A stretch of DNA of 64,000 nt, taken from NCBI GenBank assembly GCA_021186555.1, contig JAJKFL010000026.1, positions 2,867,709 through 2,931,708 on the forward strand, written 5' to 3'. The position numbers and the translations under genes are program-made. Below are positions 33,757 through 45,574 of this stretch, one piece after another. The DNA is from Reticulitermes speratus. Taxonomy: Eukaryota; Arthropoda; Insecta; Blattodea; Rhinotermitidae. The first letter of the stretch is position 1; each line of letters opens with the position of its first letter. The notes beneath the pieces are model-generated. The model was not told the origin of the DNA. It saw only the letters and a list, made by a program, of their open reading frames with translations, and did no database searches.

Positions 33757-36700
33757 AGTTGGGGGGACTCTGGACTGGGACTTGCTAGGGACAGGACCTT
33801 GCTGAACACTGCAGTTGGGGGGACTCTGGACTGGGACTTGCCAGGGACAGGACCTTGCTGAACACTGCAGTTGGGGGGACTCTGGACTGAGACTTGCGAG
33901 GGACAGGACCTTGCTGAACACTGCAGTTGGGGGGACTCTGGACTGAGACTTGCCAGGGACAGGACCTTGCTGAACACTGCAGTTGGGGGACTCTGGACTG
34001 AGACTTGCCAGGGACAGGACCTTGCTGAACACTGCAGTTGGGGGACTCTGGACTGAGACTTGCCAGGGACAGGACCTTGCTGAACACTGCAGTTGGGGGG
34101 ATTCTGGACTGAGACTTGCCAGGGACAGGACCTTGCTGAACACTGCAGTTGGGGGGATTCTGGACTGAGACTTGCCAGGGACAGGACCTTGCTTAACACT
34201 GCATTTGGGGGACTCTGGACTGAGACTTGCCAGGGACAGGATCTTGCTGAACACTGCAGTTGGGGGGACTCTGGACTGAGACTTGCGAGGGACAGGACCT
34301 TGCTGAACACTGCAGTTGGGGGGACTCTGGACTGAGACTTGCCAGGGACAGGATCTTGCTGAACACTGCAGTTGGGGGGACTCTGGACTGAGACTTGCGA
34401 GGGACAGGACCTTGCTGAACACTGCAGTTGGGGGGACTCTGGACTGAGACTTGCGAGGGACAGGATCTTGCTGAACACTGCAGTTGGGGGGACTCTGGAC
34501 TGAGACTTGCCAGGGACAGGACCTTGCTGAACACTGCAGTTGGGGGACTCTGGACTGAGACTTGCCAGGGACAGGACCTTGCTGAACACTGCAGTTGGGG
34601 GACTCTGGACTGAGACTTGCCAGGGACAGGACCTTGCTGAACACTGCAGTTGGGGGGACTCTGGAATGAGACTTGCCAGGGACAGGACCTTGCTGAACAC
34701 TGCATTTGGGGGATTCTGGACTGAGACTTGCCAGGGACAGGACCTTGTTTAACACTGCATTTGGGGGACTCTGGACTGAGACTTGCCAGGGACAGGATCT
34801 TGATGAACACTGCAGTTGGGGGGAATCTGGACTGAGACTTGCGAGGGACAGGACCTTGCTGAACACTGCAGTTGGGGGGACTCTGGACTGAGACTTGCGA
34901 GGGACAGGACCTTGCTGAACACTGCAGTTGGGGGGACTCTAAACTGAGACTTGCCAGGGACAGGATCTTGCTGAACACTGCAGTTGGGGGGACTCTGGAC
35001 TGAGACTTGCGAGGGACAGGACCTTGCTGAACACTGCAGTTGGGGGGACTCTGGACTGAGACTTGCCAGGGACAGGACCTTGCTGAACACTGAAGTTGGG
35101 GGGACTCTGGACTGAGACTTGCCAGGGACAGGACCTTGCTGAACACTGCAGTTGGGGGGACTCTGGACTGAGACTTGCGAGGGACAGGACCTTGCTGAAC
35201 ACTGCTGTTGGGGGATTCTGAACTGAGATTTGCCAGGGACAGGACCTTGCTTAACACTGCAGTTGGGGGACTCTGGACTGAGACTTGCGAGGGACAGGAT
35301 CTTGCTGAACACTGCAGTTGGGGGGACTCTGGACTGAGACTTGCGAGGGACAGGACCTAGCTGAACACTGCAGTTGGGGGGACTCTGGACTGAGACTTGC
35401 CAGGGACAGGACCTTGCTGAACACTGCAGTTGGGGGGACTCTGGACTGAGACTTGCCAGGGACAGGACCTTGCTGAACACTGCAGTTGGGGGGATTCTGG
35501 ACTGAGACTTGCCAGGGACAGGACCTTGCTTAACACTGCATTTGGGGGACTCTGGACTGAGACTTGCCAGGGACAGGATCTTGCTGAACACTGCAGTTGG
35601 GGGGACTCTGGACTGAGACTTGCGAGGGACAGGACCTTGCTGAACACTGCAGTTGGGGGGACTCTGGACTGAGACTTGCCAGGGACAGGATCTTGCTGAA
35701 CACTGCAGTTGGGGGGACTCTGGACTGAGACTTGCGAGGGACAGGACCTTGCTGAACACTGCAGTTGGGGGGACTCTGGACTGAGACTTGCGAGGGACAG
35801 GATCTTGCTGAACACTGCAGTTGGGGGGACTCTGGACTGAGACTTGCCAGGGACAGGACCTTGCTGAACACTGCAGTTGGGGGACTCTGGACTGAGACTT
35901 GCCAGGGACAGGACCTTGCTGAACACTGCAGTTGGGGGACTCTGGACTGAGACTTGCCAGGGACAGGACCTTGCTGAACACTGCAGTTGGGGGGACTCTG
36001 GACTGAGACTTGCCAGGGACAGGACCTTGCTGAACACTGCATTTGGGGGATTCTGGACTGAGACTTGCCAGGGACAGGACCTTGTTTAACACTGCATTTG
36101 GGGGCTCTGGACTGAGACTTGCCAGGGACAGGATCTTGCTGAACACTGCAGTTGGGGGGAATCTGGACTGAGACTTGCGAGGGAAAGGACCTTGCTGAAC
36201 ACTGCAGTTGGGGGGACTCTGGACTGAGACTTGCGAGGGACAGGACCTTTCTGAACACACTTCAGTTGGGGGGACTCTAAACTGAGACTTGCCAGGGACA
36301 GGATCTTGCTGAACACTGCAGTTGGGGGGACTCTGGACTGAGACTTGCGAGGGACAGGACCTTGCTGAACACTGCAGTTGGGGGGACTCTGGACTGAGAC
36401 TTGCCAGGGACAGGACCTTGCTGAACACTGAAGTTGGGGGGACTCTGGACTGAGACTTGCCAGGGACAGGACCTTGCTGAAACACTGCAGTTGGGGGGAC
36501 TCTGGACTGAGACTTGCCAGGGACAGGACCTTGCTGAACACTGCTGTTGGGGGATTCTGAACTGAGATTTGCCAGGGACAGGACCTTGCTTAACACTGCA
36601 GTTGGGGGGACTCTGGACTGAGACTTGCGAGGGACAGGATCTTGCTGAACACTGCAGTTGGGGGGACTCTGGACTGAGACTTGCGAGGGACAGGACCTTG

Positions 36701-37656
36701 CTGAACACTGCAGTTGGGGGGACTCTGGACTGAGACTTGCGAGGGACAGGACCTTGCTGAACACTGCAGTTGGGGGGACTCTGGACTGAGACTTGCGAGG
36801 GACAGGATCTTGCTGAACACTGCAGTTGGGGGGACTCTGGACTGAGACTTGCGAGGGACAGGACCTTGTTGAACACTGCAGTTGGGGGGACTCTGGACTG
36901 AGACTTGCCAGGGACAGGACATTGCTGAACACTGCAGTTGGGGGGACTCTGGACTGAGACTTGCCAGAGACAGGACCTTGCTGAACACTGCAGTTGGGGG
37001 GACTCTGGACTGAGACTTGCGAGGGACAGGACCTTGCTGAACACTGCTGTTGGGGGGACTCTGGACTGAGACTTGCCAGGGACAGGATCTTGCTGAACAC
37101 TGCAGTTGGGGGACTCTGGACTGAGACTTGCCAGGGACAGGACCTTGCTGAACACTGCAGTTGGGGGGACTCTGGACTGAGACTTGCCAGGGACAGGACC
37201 TTGCTGAACACTGCAGTTGGGGGGACTCTGGACTGAGACTTGCCAGGGACAGGACCTTGCTGAACACTGCAGTTGGGGGGACTCTGGACTGAGACTTGCG
37301 AGGGACAGGACCTTGCTGAACACTGCAGTTGGGGGGACTCTGGACTGAGACTTGCCAGGGACAGGATCTTGCTGAACACTGCAGTTGGGGGACTCTGGAC
37401 TGAGACTTGCCAGGGACAGGACCTTGCTGAACACTGCAGTTGGGGGGACTCTGGACTGAGACTTGCCAGGGACAGGACCTTGCTGAACACTGCAGTTGGG
37501 GGACTCTGGACTGAGACTTGCCAGGGACAGGACCTTGCTGAACACTGCAGTTGGGGGGACTCTGGACTGAGACTTGCCAGGGACAGGACCTTGCTGAACA
37601 CTGCAGTTGGGGGGACTCTGGACTGAGACTTGCCAGGGACAGGACCTTGCTGAACA
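33757..37656 (+). repeat. 56-bp minisatellite (largest array)
   Basis: About 70 copies of a 55/56-bp unit with GGACTCTGGACTGAGACTTG, CCAGGGACAGGACCTTGCTG and AACACTGCAGTTGGGG. Variation is in the G-run length (55 or 56 bp), CCAGG/CGAGG and GGACC/GGATC. Blocks of identical variant order recur: the stretch around 33870-34760 closely resembles 35280-36090, which indicates kilobase-scale duplication inside the array. The minus strand has no stop in most frames, giving open frames up to 950 codons. I consider these non-coding. Confidence 0.96.
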
Positions 37657-37736
37657 CCGCCTTACTCAGACAGGACGAGGACTAAACTATCGTATGCTAG
37701 GAGTTAAGACGGTTGGAACGTTAAACTAATCATCAA

Positions 37737-37860
37737 ATATTGAGAACCAATTGTCTTCTGGACTTTGTCCATCGTCCTGGATAAACTATAAAAAATATAA
37801 AAATCACGACGTTTCGGAAGATGGTTCTTCTTCCGTCTTCAGGTGATGGGAGGGGAGACA
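37737..37860. mobile_element. Half of an inverted-repeat element
   Basis: TATTGAGAACCAATTGTCTT, CTGGACTTTGTCCATCGTCC and TGGATAAAC match one arm of the palindromic element at 51319-51481. It is followed by ACGACGTTTCGGAAGATGGT. Confidence 0.55.
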
Positions 37861-38089
37861 CCTACTCAGATGGATCCCTCAGACCGAGCTAATCTCAATC
37901 ACCATTTACCATCGTCAGAACCTTTCAGAATTTATTTAATCATCAAACTACTTCTCGAGCCAACCTCGAAGAGTGTGTAGATATTACCTCCACGCCGCTA
38001 TACAGTTTGTCTTGTTTCTTAGCACTGTGCTAAATGTATCTGATCTTGCGATAACAACCAGGAAGGTAGCCTCACCAGTAATTTAAAGG

Positions 38090-38320
38090 TAAAGCTGTCG
38101 CTGTCCCATGCATGGGGAGTAGAGGTACAGCTCCACCCGTTCTTAATCTCAGCACTAGATGGAGATGACTGGACAAATTCTCGCTCCGGCAGAATTAACC
38201 GAGGGAGAGATCCCCCGGTACCCTTTGTGTGGGCACCACAGCCGGTCTGGATGTTTTGAAGAACAGAAACATTTCTTGCCCTTTAAGGGATTCGAACCCC
38301 AGATCGTCCAGCCCTAGCCT
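38090..38320 (-). mobile_element. SINE family 2 subtype, minus strand
   Basis: AGTAGAGGTACAGCTCCACC, TTAATCTCAGCACTAGATGG, CCCCCGGTACCCTTTGTGTG, and at the head TAAGGGATTCGAACCCCAGA (B box) with CCAGCCCTAGCCTTGTCACT. Confidence 0.75.
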
Positions 38321-38356
38321 TGTCACTACAAATGCGGCATTATTTACTCATTTTTT

Positions 38357-38602
38357 TTCCATGGCTCGACAACCCTAGTGGGCCAGGACCTCCTCAGTAT
38401 CGAGGCATCACGATCACACACTCAGACACACCACACTCGTTAGGACTCCTCTGGACGAGTGATCAGCCCGTCACAGAGACCTTAACAACACACAACACTC
38501 ACAAGAGACAGACATCCATGCCCCCCCCCCCCCGGAGGAATTCGAACCCGCAATCCCAGCAATCGAACGGCCGCAGACCCACGCCTTAGACACTGTGATC
38601 GG
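38357..38602 (-). mobile_element. SINE family 3, minus-strand copy with a C run
   Basis: CCATGGCTCGACAACCCTAG, GACGAGTGATCAGCCCGTCA and GGAATTCGAACCCGCAATCC (B box). A run of about 14 C at 38521-38534 lies where other copies have a few bases. Confidence 0.85.
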
Positions 38603-38609
38603 CTAACTC

Positions 38610-40190
38610 AAATATGAACCAGTTTTTAAAAAGACGGTTCTTACAAATACATTTTTTCTGTCGCCTACAACATGGGTACAGAAAATATAGAGCCGAGAGA
38701 ATTGGCAGCGGAAAGTATTCAGATGTTAATTATAGGTCGCTAATTAACGTTTACTTTATCGTAAATTATAAAACGTAATGCAATTTTGTAGTAAATCAAT
38801 ACACTATTGTAATATACACAACTTCCATATAGCTTTGCAAATTTTAGACACAATTTAATATCCGCTACACACGGCACATAGTTATAACACACACTGGTGT
38901 TTTTCTGTTCCTGCAGCTGCAAGCTTTTGAGGTTTTAATTTGACTCACATTCATATGAAGTACATTAGCAGTGTTATTTTGAGGGAAATGTAGGTTTTGT
39001 TGTCTATGACGTCAGTATCTAATATTTCACGTAATATTCCTACAGTCATAAAAAAGACCGCCTTACTGCCTTAGTCGCGTTAGCATTCGTGCCTCATAAA
39101 ATCGCTTTGTCCTTCTCCTGTCTGCGTCAATATAAAAATTCGAGAACCTCTGAAAAAGATATTAATAAAATTTGACACTGAAGAATTCTAAGAAAAATTC
39201 TCATACCTTTTAAATATCTATTAAATTCGGTTAATTTTTAAAAACCACCTTACTTAGAAACGTACATTGCCTTCTGGGCGCATTAGTTTTCGTATCGCCA
39301 GTTTGCTCATGCGCAGTATTTATCGCACTTCGTACTCCTGCGCAAGTTAGCGAAATGAAATTAGAATACGTGTCAAATACATTCCCTTTGCCAAACACAG
39401 AAAATTTGATATGCGAAATACTTTGTGTCTTCCGGTATCCTAGCAACAGCACTACAATCGAGCGTGATACGGACTGCGCATTTATTTTAGCGATGTTGCT
39501 AGGATGCGACGAAAACCAAAATTGAGAGAGACAGCTTTGTCGCATACGAAATCTTTCGCAGGGACATCCCGTGACAGCTACCGTGGTCACCGACACGATA
39601 AAAGACACACCCTGTATTTGGAAGGCCAGATTTGGAGAGAAGCGCCACAGAAGTTACGTCATGCGCACATTTTTCTAACTTGTTTTATTTTGGCGGAACG
39701 AGATGAACCGTCTTGGTGCTAGTTCATCAAGTGTGCGTATTATACCAGCCCCGGGCTAGTTTTGGAATTCTAAATTGCTGGAGAAAACAGTATTTCTGGA
39801 AGAAAAGTATTCTGTAAAGTAAATTTGTCTAGCGCAAATATCACATAGGCTGTGGCGTGTTTGATCCAGGCGTTGTGCTGTTATACGCCGGCCTTTAAGT
39901 AACTTAGCAATCTACCTGTCATAAATTAAATGTGGTAAAGTCCAGAGCAGTTTAGCTAGGGAAGCGAGAAATAAACGCATTTGTGATTCTGAAGCTAAAA
40001 TGTAACAGGTAAGAGGCAGTTAATCCTCTCAGTGCTCCATATCCTGTTGATCCCTATTCCCCACCTCCCCCTGCAACCTGATGCTTCATCACTCCACTGT
40101 CAGTACTCTGCAATATGAAGAGAGAATTTTAGGTCACATCTACATAGCCACAGTAATAAATTATTATCGCCTTCTGCAGTTTTAACCCCA
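38610..40190. other. Mostly unassigned; possible transposon end near 39620
   Basis: CGACACGATAAAAGACACAC..CCTGTATTTGG at 39590-39625, with GGGACATCCCGTGAC..CTACCG before it, resembles 47920-47985. A shared transposon-derived 3' region is likely, but I could not find matching inverted ends. No exon recognised. Confidence 0.4.
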
Positions 40191-40194
40191 AGTA

Positions 40195-40280
40195 TTGACC
40201 TCGAGACTACATGGCGGCGTGGATTGGACTCATCTGGCTCATGACAGGGACATGTGGCGGGTTCGTATGAACACGGTCAA
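40195..40280 (+). mobile_element. LINE 3' fragment, degenerate
   Basis: GGCGTGGATTGGACTCATCT GGCTCATGACAGGGACATGTGGCGGGTTCG is diverged from the GGATTGATATGGCTCAGGAT AGGGACAGGTGGCGGGCTG block at 43905-43945. Confidence 0.6.
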
Positions 40281-40348
40281 TTTATGCACGCCGATGTTAC
40301 CGGCACGAACATGTCACTTTCCTGTATGCCGATATAGATGTATTCAGT

Positions 40349-41225
40349 TCATGCCATCCTGTCTTATTTCTTTAAGTTTCACTTTAATAGGACACTTCCA
40401 TCTATGATTAGGTCTTCCAAGTGGTTCTTTCTGTCAGGTTCCCGTGCCAAACACTAGTTCATGCCATCCTGTCTTATTTCTTTAAGTTTCACTTTAATAA
40501 GATACTTCTATCTATGTTTAGGTCTTCCAAGTGGTCTCTTTCTGTCAGGTTCCCGTGCCAAACACTAGTTCATGCCATCCTGTCTTATTTCTTTAAGTTT
40601 CACTTTAATAGGATACTTCCATCTATGATTAGGTCTTCCAAGTGGTCTCTTTCTGTCAGGTTCCCGTGCCAAACACTAGTTCATGCCATCCTGTCTTATT
40701 TCTTTAAGTTTCACTTTAATAAGATACTTCTATCTATGGTTAGGTCTTCCAAGTGGTCTCTTTCTGTCAGGTTCCCGTGCCAAACACTAGTTCATGCCAT
40801 CCTGTCTTATTTTTTTAAGTTTCACTTTAATAGGACACTTCCATCTATGATTAGGTCTTCCAAGTGGTTCTTTCTGTCAGGTTCCCGTGCCAAACACTAG
40901 TTCATGCCATCCTGTCTTATTTCTTTAAGTTTCACTTTAATAAGATACTTCTATCTATGTTTAGGTCTTCCAAGTGGTCTCTTTCTGTCAGGTTCCCGTG
41001 CCAAACACTAGTTCATGCCATCCTGTCTTATTTCTTTAAGTTTCACTTTAATAAGATACTTCTATCTATGGTTAGGTCTTCCAAGTGGTCTCTTTCTGTC
41101 AGGTTCCCGTGCCAAACACTAGTTCATGCCATCCTGTCTTATTTTTTTAAGTTTCACTTTAATAGGACACTTCCATCTATGATTAGGTCTTCCAAGTGGT
41201 TCTTTCTGCCAGCTTCCCGTGCCAA
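40349..41225 (-). repeat. 110-bp minisatellite amplified from a LINE ORF2 C-terminal segment
   Basis: Eight copies of a 110-bp unit: TCATGCCATCCTGTCTTATT, TCTTTAAGTTTCACTTTAAT and AGGTCTTCCAAGTGGTCTCT. On the minus strand the outer unit reads PLGRPNHRWKCPIKVKLKKI RQDGMN, a diverged version of the [22 protein letters not shown] tail. Unit variants (AGGACAC/AAGATAC/AGGATAC; GATTAGG/GTTTAGG/GGTTAGG) alternate in a partly repeating order. Confidence 0.88.
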
Positions 41226-41690
41226 ACACCGCACGCATCTCTCTTCTCCCCGCACCCGTCACACGCCTCGACAATTGCGTCTTTCTAGATTGCGTCTCGC
41301 TAGTAGTGAGCTGGTTAATTACCATAATTGAATACTCGTCTGCCATTCTGAGTTTTCGTGATTTTATTCCGGCACATTACGGGGAAATATCTTCAAACAG
41401 GCTTCGAATATCTAGCCAGATGCTTGCATGGTCATTATTTAGTGTTATCTTCGAACAGACTGCGTAGCTGTATGAACTATGTTGTTGAAAGAGGGTCGTT
41501 AAATAATCAAATACCATTCGACACACATACATTTTCTTCTCGGTGTTAGAATTCTTAGTTTGATTTTCAATGACATCGATATATCATCTACACAGACTAT
41601 TTGATGTCGAATGACGAGAGGGAAAAATTTATGCCTCTCAAATAATGATATAGATTGTCTGTATCAAATACTAAGACAAATGTATGTGGT
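41225..41690. other. Unassigned, LINE-adjacent sequence
   Basis: Small open frames only. The first part (minus strand GRREMRAVFGTGSWQKE) continues the LINE-like tail at the edge of the 110-bp array. The rest is unrecognised. Confidence 0.4.
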
Positions 41691-41692
41691 GG

Positions 41693-41770
41693 ATTTGTTG
41701 AAGGTCATCAATTTGCTGAAGGTCATCAATTTGCTGAAGGTCATCAATTTGTTGAAGGTCATCATTTCCG
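41693..41770 (+). repeat. 18-bp repeat, about four copies
   Basis: Tandem GGTCATCAATTTGCTGAA with one GTTGAA variant at each end. Confidence 0.92.
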
Positions 41771-41907
41771 ATATTATCAGTTTATTAACGACGCTTCTTC
41801 AACTGCATAGTTCACGTAAGAAGACTGTGAATAATGAATAGAAAAATTGTTTCGAAATCATTGGTCGTTGCCAGAATTGTGCCAAACTTAATTGTGCTTG
41901 CGAACAC

Positions 41908-43465
41908 TGATGGGAATATCACAGAATGTTAAATGAAGGGAATATCACAGTATGTTAAATGATGGGAATATCACAGAATGTTAAATGAAGGGAATATCAC
42001 AGTATGTTAACTGATGGGAATATCACAGAATGTTAAATGAAGGGAATATCACAGTATGTTAACTGATGGGAATATCACAGTATGTTAACTGATGAGAATA
42101 TCACAGTATGTTAACTGATGGGAATATCACAGTATGTTAACTAATGGGAATATCACAGTATGTTAACTGATGGGAATATCACAGTATGTTAACTGATTGG
42201 AATATCACAGTATGTTAACTGATGGGAATATCACAGTATGTTAACTGATGGGAATATCACAGTATGTTAACTGATGGGAATATCACAGTATGTTAACTAA
42301 TGGGAATATCACAGTATGTTAACTGATGGGAATATCACAGTATGTTAACTGATGGGAATATCACAGTATGTTAACTGATGGGAATATCACAGTATGTTAA
42401 ATGAAGGGAATATCACAGTATGTTAACTGATGGGAATATCACAGAATGTTAAATGAAGGGAATATCACAGTATGTTAACTGATGGGAATATCACAGTATG
42501 TTAACTGATGAGAATATCACAGTATGTTAACTGATGGGAATATCACAGTATGTTAACTAATGGGAATATCACAGTATGTTAACTGATGGGAATATCACAG
42601 TATGTTAACTGATTGGAATATCACAGTATGTTAACTGATGGGAATATCACAGTATGTTAACTGATGGGAATATCACAGTATGTTAACTGATGGGAATATC
42701 ACAGTATGTTAACTAATGGGAATATCACAGTATGTTAACTGATGGGAATATCACAGTATGTTAACTGATGGGAATATCACAGTATGTTAACTGATGGGAA
42801 TATCACACTATGTTAACTGATGGGAATATCACAGTATGTTAACTGATGGGAATATCACAGTATGTTAACTGATGGGAATATCACAGTATGTTAACTGATG
42901 GGAATATCACAGTATGTTAACTGATGGGAATATCACAGAATGTTAACTTATGGGAATATCACAGAATGTTAAATGAAGGGAATATCACAGTATGTTAACT
43001 GATGGGAATATCACAGAATGTTAAATGAAGGGAATATCACAGTATGTTAACTGATGGGAATATCACAGTATGTTAACTGATGGGAATATCACAGTATGTT
43101 AACTGATGGGAATATCACAGTATGTTAACTAATGGGAATATCACAGTATGTTAACTGATGGGAATATCACAGTATGTTAACTGATGGGAATATCACAGTA
43201 TGTTAACTGATGGGAATATCACAGTATGTTAACTGATGGGAATATCACAGTATGTTAACTGATGGGAATATCACAGTATGTTAACTAATGGGAATATCAC
43301 AGTATGTTAACTGATGGGAATATCACAGTATGTTAACTGATGGGAATACCACAGTATGTTAACTGATGGGAATATCACAGTATGTTAACTGATGGGAATA
43401 TCACAGTATGTTAACTGATGGGAATATCACAGAATGTTAACTGATGGGAATATCACAGAATGTTT
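41908..43465 (+). repeat. 26-bp minisatellite
   Basis: About 60 copies of a 26-bp unit, GATGGGAATATCACAGTATG plus TTAACT. Variants: AATGTTAAATGAAG, AACTAATGG and GATTGG. The variant order at about 41950-42370 is repeated at about 42400-42790, so a block of about 16-17 units was duplicated. Confidence 0.96.
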
Positions 43466-43556
43466 TATTCATAATATCCTTGCGGGGACTTGACACGGGG
43501 CTCATCCATATACGAAAAAACGCTATATTCGAGAGTGATATGTCCCGAAATTCCAT

Positions 43557-43626
43557 GATAAGTCGGTCCCTGTCACCACGATAAGTCGGTCCCTGTCACC
43601 ACGATAAGTCGGTCCCTGTCACCACG
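43557..43626 (+). repeat. 23-bp repeat, three copies
   Basis: GATAAGTCGGTCCCTGTCAC plus CAC, three times, directly before the LINE fragment. Confidence 0.93.
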
Positions 43627-44080
43627 GCATGGCGCATCCTCAGGTTGCGGATGGAGGAGGCCGACAAGGGTGGGTCCTCCAGCTTGGGGGTTGGGCGAGG
43701 TGCTAACAACTCCTTACCGTAAAAAATTACCAAGTTACGACATAAATGAGGGGGTGGGGCATGCAGCACGTAAGGGTGAGGGGAGAGGTGCACACATGAT
43801 TTTGGTGGGGAGACCTGGGGGAAGGAGACCACTTGGAAGACCCAGGTGTAGATGGGAAGATAATATTAAAATGGATCTTCAATAAGTGGGATGGGGGGCA
43901 CGGACTGGATTGATATGGCTCAGGATAGGGACAGGTGGCGGGCTGTTGTGAATGCGGTAATGAACCTTCGGGTTCCACAAAACGTGGGGAATTTCTTGAC
44001 TAGCTGAGGAACTGTTAGCTTCTCAAGAAGGACTGTGCTACATGGAGTTAGTTAGTTAGTTAGTTGGTTAGTTATGCCCC
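43620..44080 (+). mobile_element. LINE 3' end with (TTAG)n tail, best-preserved copy
   Basis: Plus-strand frames read [20 protein letters not shown], then [19 protein letters not shown], then after a stop or frameshift the untranslated end with CTTCGGGTTCCACAAAACGT, GGGGAATTTCTTGACTAGCT and GCTTCTCAAGAAGGACTGTG, finishing in GTTAGTTAGTTAGTTGGTTA. It is the reference for the fragments at 9.8, 20.6, 40.2 and 55.9 kb. The left part (43640-43720) is unusual and may be rearranged. Confidence 0.85.
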
Positions 44081-44084
44081 GAAA

Positions 44085-44565
44085 TTACGTTGGACTCAGT
44101 GCTTAGCTAACCAGCGACAGTAAAAACTTTCAGGAGAAAAAGCCATTAACATTGTAACATATCTCTTCACATGGAAAGTGTCACAGCTTCAGTAAAAGCA
44201 CAAATCCGATCATCAATAACTTTATGATCAGCTGGCCATGATGATCAGATGACACATACGTCAAACTGACGTACCATCACATGCATACATACGACAGGCA
44301 TTCTTTTTGTCTTTCCCCTTCTTCGAAACAAAGCGCTTAACGACACTTTTAGCGCAATAAAACATCCCAGTGACATCTACCAACGTCAGCAAACCGCAGT
44401 GGCGGTCAGACGGCTCGGTTGTCCTTCGGGCAAATATCTGCACTGAAACCCTCTTCAGACCGCAGCAAACATTGCAATTGTTATTTTAAATATTTCAGCC
44501 TTCTATGATTGGACACTAAAATAAAAAATTTTTTCTGTGCACGCAATAAAGCATATGTTGAATTG
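44085..44565. other. Unassigned intron sequence
   Basis: No gene or repeat recognised. Confidence 0.4.
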
Positions 44566-44569
44566 GAGG

Positions 44570-44640
44570 CATAGCTCCACCCATTCTTAACCTCGCTACT
44601 AGATGAGTTGAGTAGCCAGGTTCTTGACCCAGCCGCTATG
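44570..44640 (-). mobile_element. SINE family 2 fragment
   Basis: GGAGGCATAGCTCCACCCAT and TTCTTAACCTCGCTACTAGATG, the reverse of the family 2 central body. Confidence 0.65.
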
Positions 44641-45264
44641 AAATACAGCGAATCATACCTGAGAGATTTTCGTGGAATTACATCTTGGGCATTTTTATAA
44701 AATATCCAACGTATTCCAAGTTTGGTTAAAATCGGACAAAAATGACAGACACTTTATACGAAGACATACGTGCATAAATACGAATGACAATCATAAACGG
44801 ACAATACTATGAGTTACGCTCTGAAGCCTAAAGAACTGTTTTTACAAGTGTGACAATATGTTTTCTGTGAGGTATGAGCTAAGGTGTAAGAAACATTTCA
44901 GCATCGAGCATGATCGATTGTAAACTTCGAGTGTTGACGCTTAAGAAATGTCGATTGTAAATGTCTCCGCTTAAGAAATCCTGATGATGATCAATTGTAG
45001 GTCAGTTGCTAGGTACGTACAGAAAAAAAATGTGTTCTAAGGTACTGAGAGATAGTGGGACGAGTTTTTAAGAATTTAAAATTTAAGGACACTAAGTAGA
45101 ATGCATCAGAAGTGTTACAATATGTGGACGTATCTTGACATGTACATCTTCGTATCTTACGCATGAAATATGCACAGAGAATGCTGATATCGATTCATTT
45201 ACGCCCTGGAGTCCAAGCGTTATCTTTTTCAGGGGCAAACGTAAATTTCACCCTGTAACAGACC

Positions 45265-45395
45265 ACGAAGGCCCAAAGGGGAGTACAGGTATAGCTCTAC
45301 TCTTTCTTTAACCTCGGCACTAGATGGGGTGCCTGGTCAACCCCACGGCCGAGCCGCTTTACCCGGTACCCATTCTTTTTCAGGGGTAATACAGG
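45265..45395 (-). mobile_element. SINE family 2 fragment
   Basis: GAAGGCCCAAAGGGGAGTAC, CTCTACTCTTTCTTTAACCT, CGGCACTAGATGGGGTGCCT and GAGCCGCTTTACCCGGTACC, the reverse of the family 2 3' half. Confidence 0.78.
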
Positions 45396-45499
45396 CAAAT
45401 ATTTATATATAGGTCTGTTTATTTTTTGTAGATACAAGTATGGACATAACCATCGCAAAATACTTGATTTTACAAATCGAGCGTTATCATTACGTACGA

Positions 45500-45574
45500 T
45501 CCCTTTAAAGCCCAGTGGTTACTATATGTACCACCGTGTTTAACATTCAACAATTCTACGTTCTGCCTACACAG
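45500..45574 (+). mobile_element. Conserved left border of the 114-bp carrier element
   Basis: CCCTTTAAAGCCCAGTGGTT, ACTATATGTACCACCGTGTT and TCTACGTTCTGCCTACACAG, followed at once by the array. The same border, in the same position relative to the array, is seen at 53937-53995 and 59400-59458 and reversed at 14655-14740. Confidence 0.85.

Noticed and set aside
34749..37601. 950-codon minus-strand open frame (and the overlapping 342-422-codon frames) in the 56-bp array
   Set aside because: Purely repeat-derived. The unit has no stop in most minus-strand frames, so several frames are open at once. There is no non-repeat domain, and splice or start context is absent.
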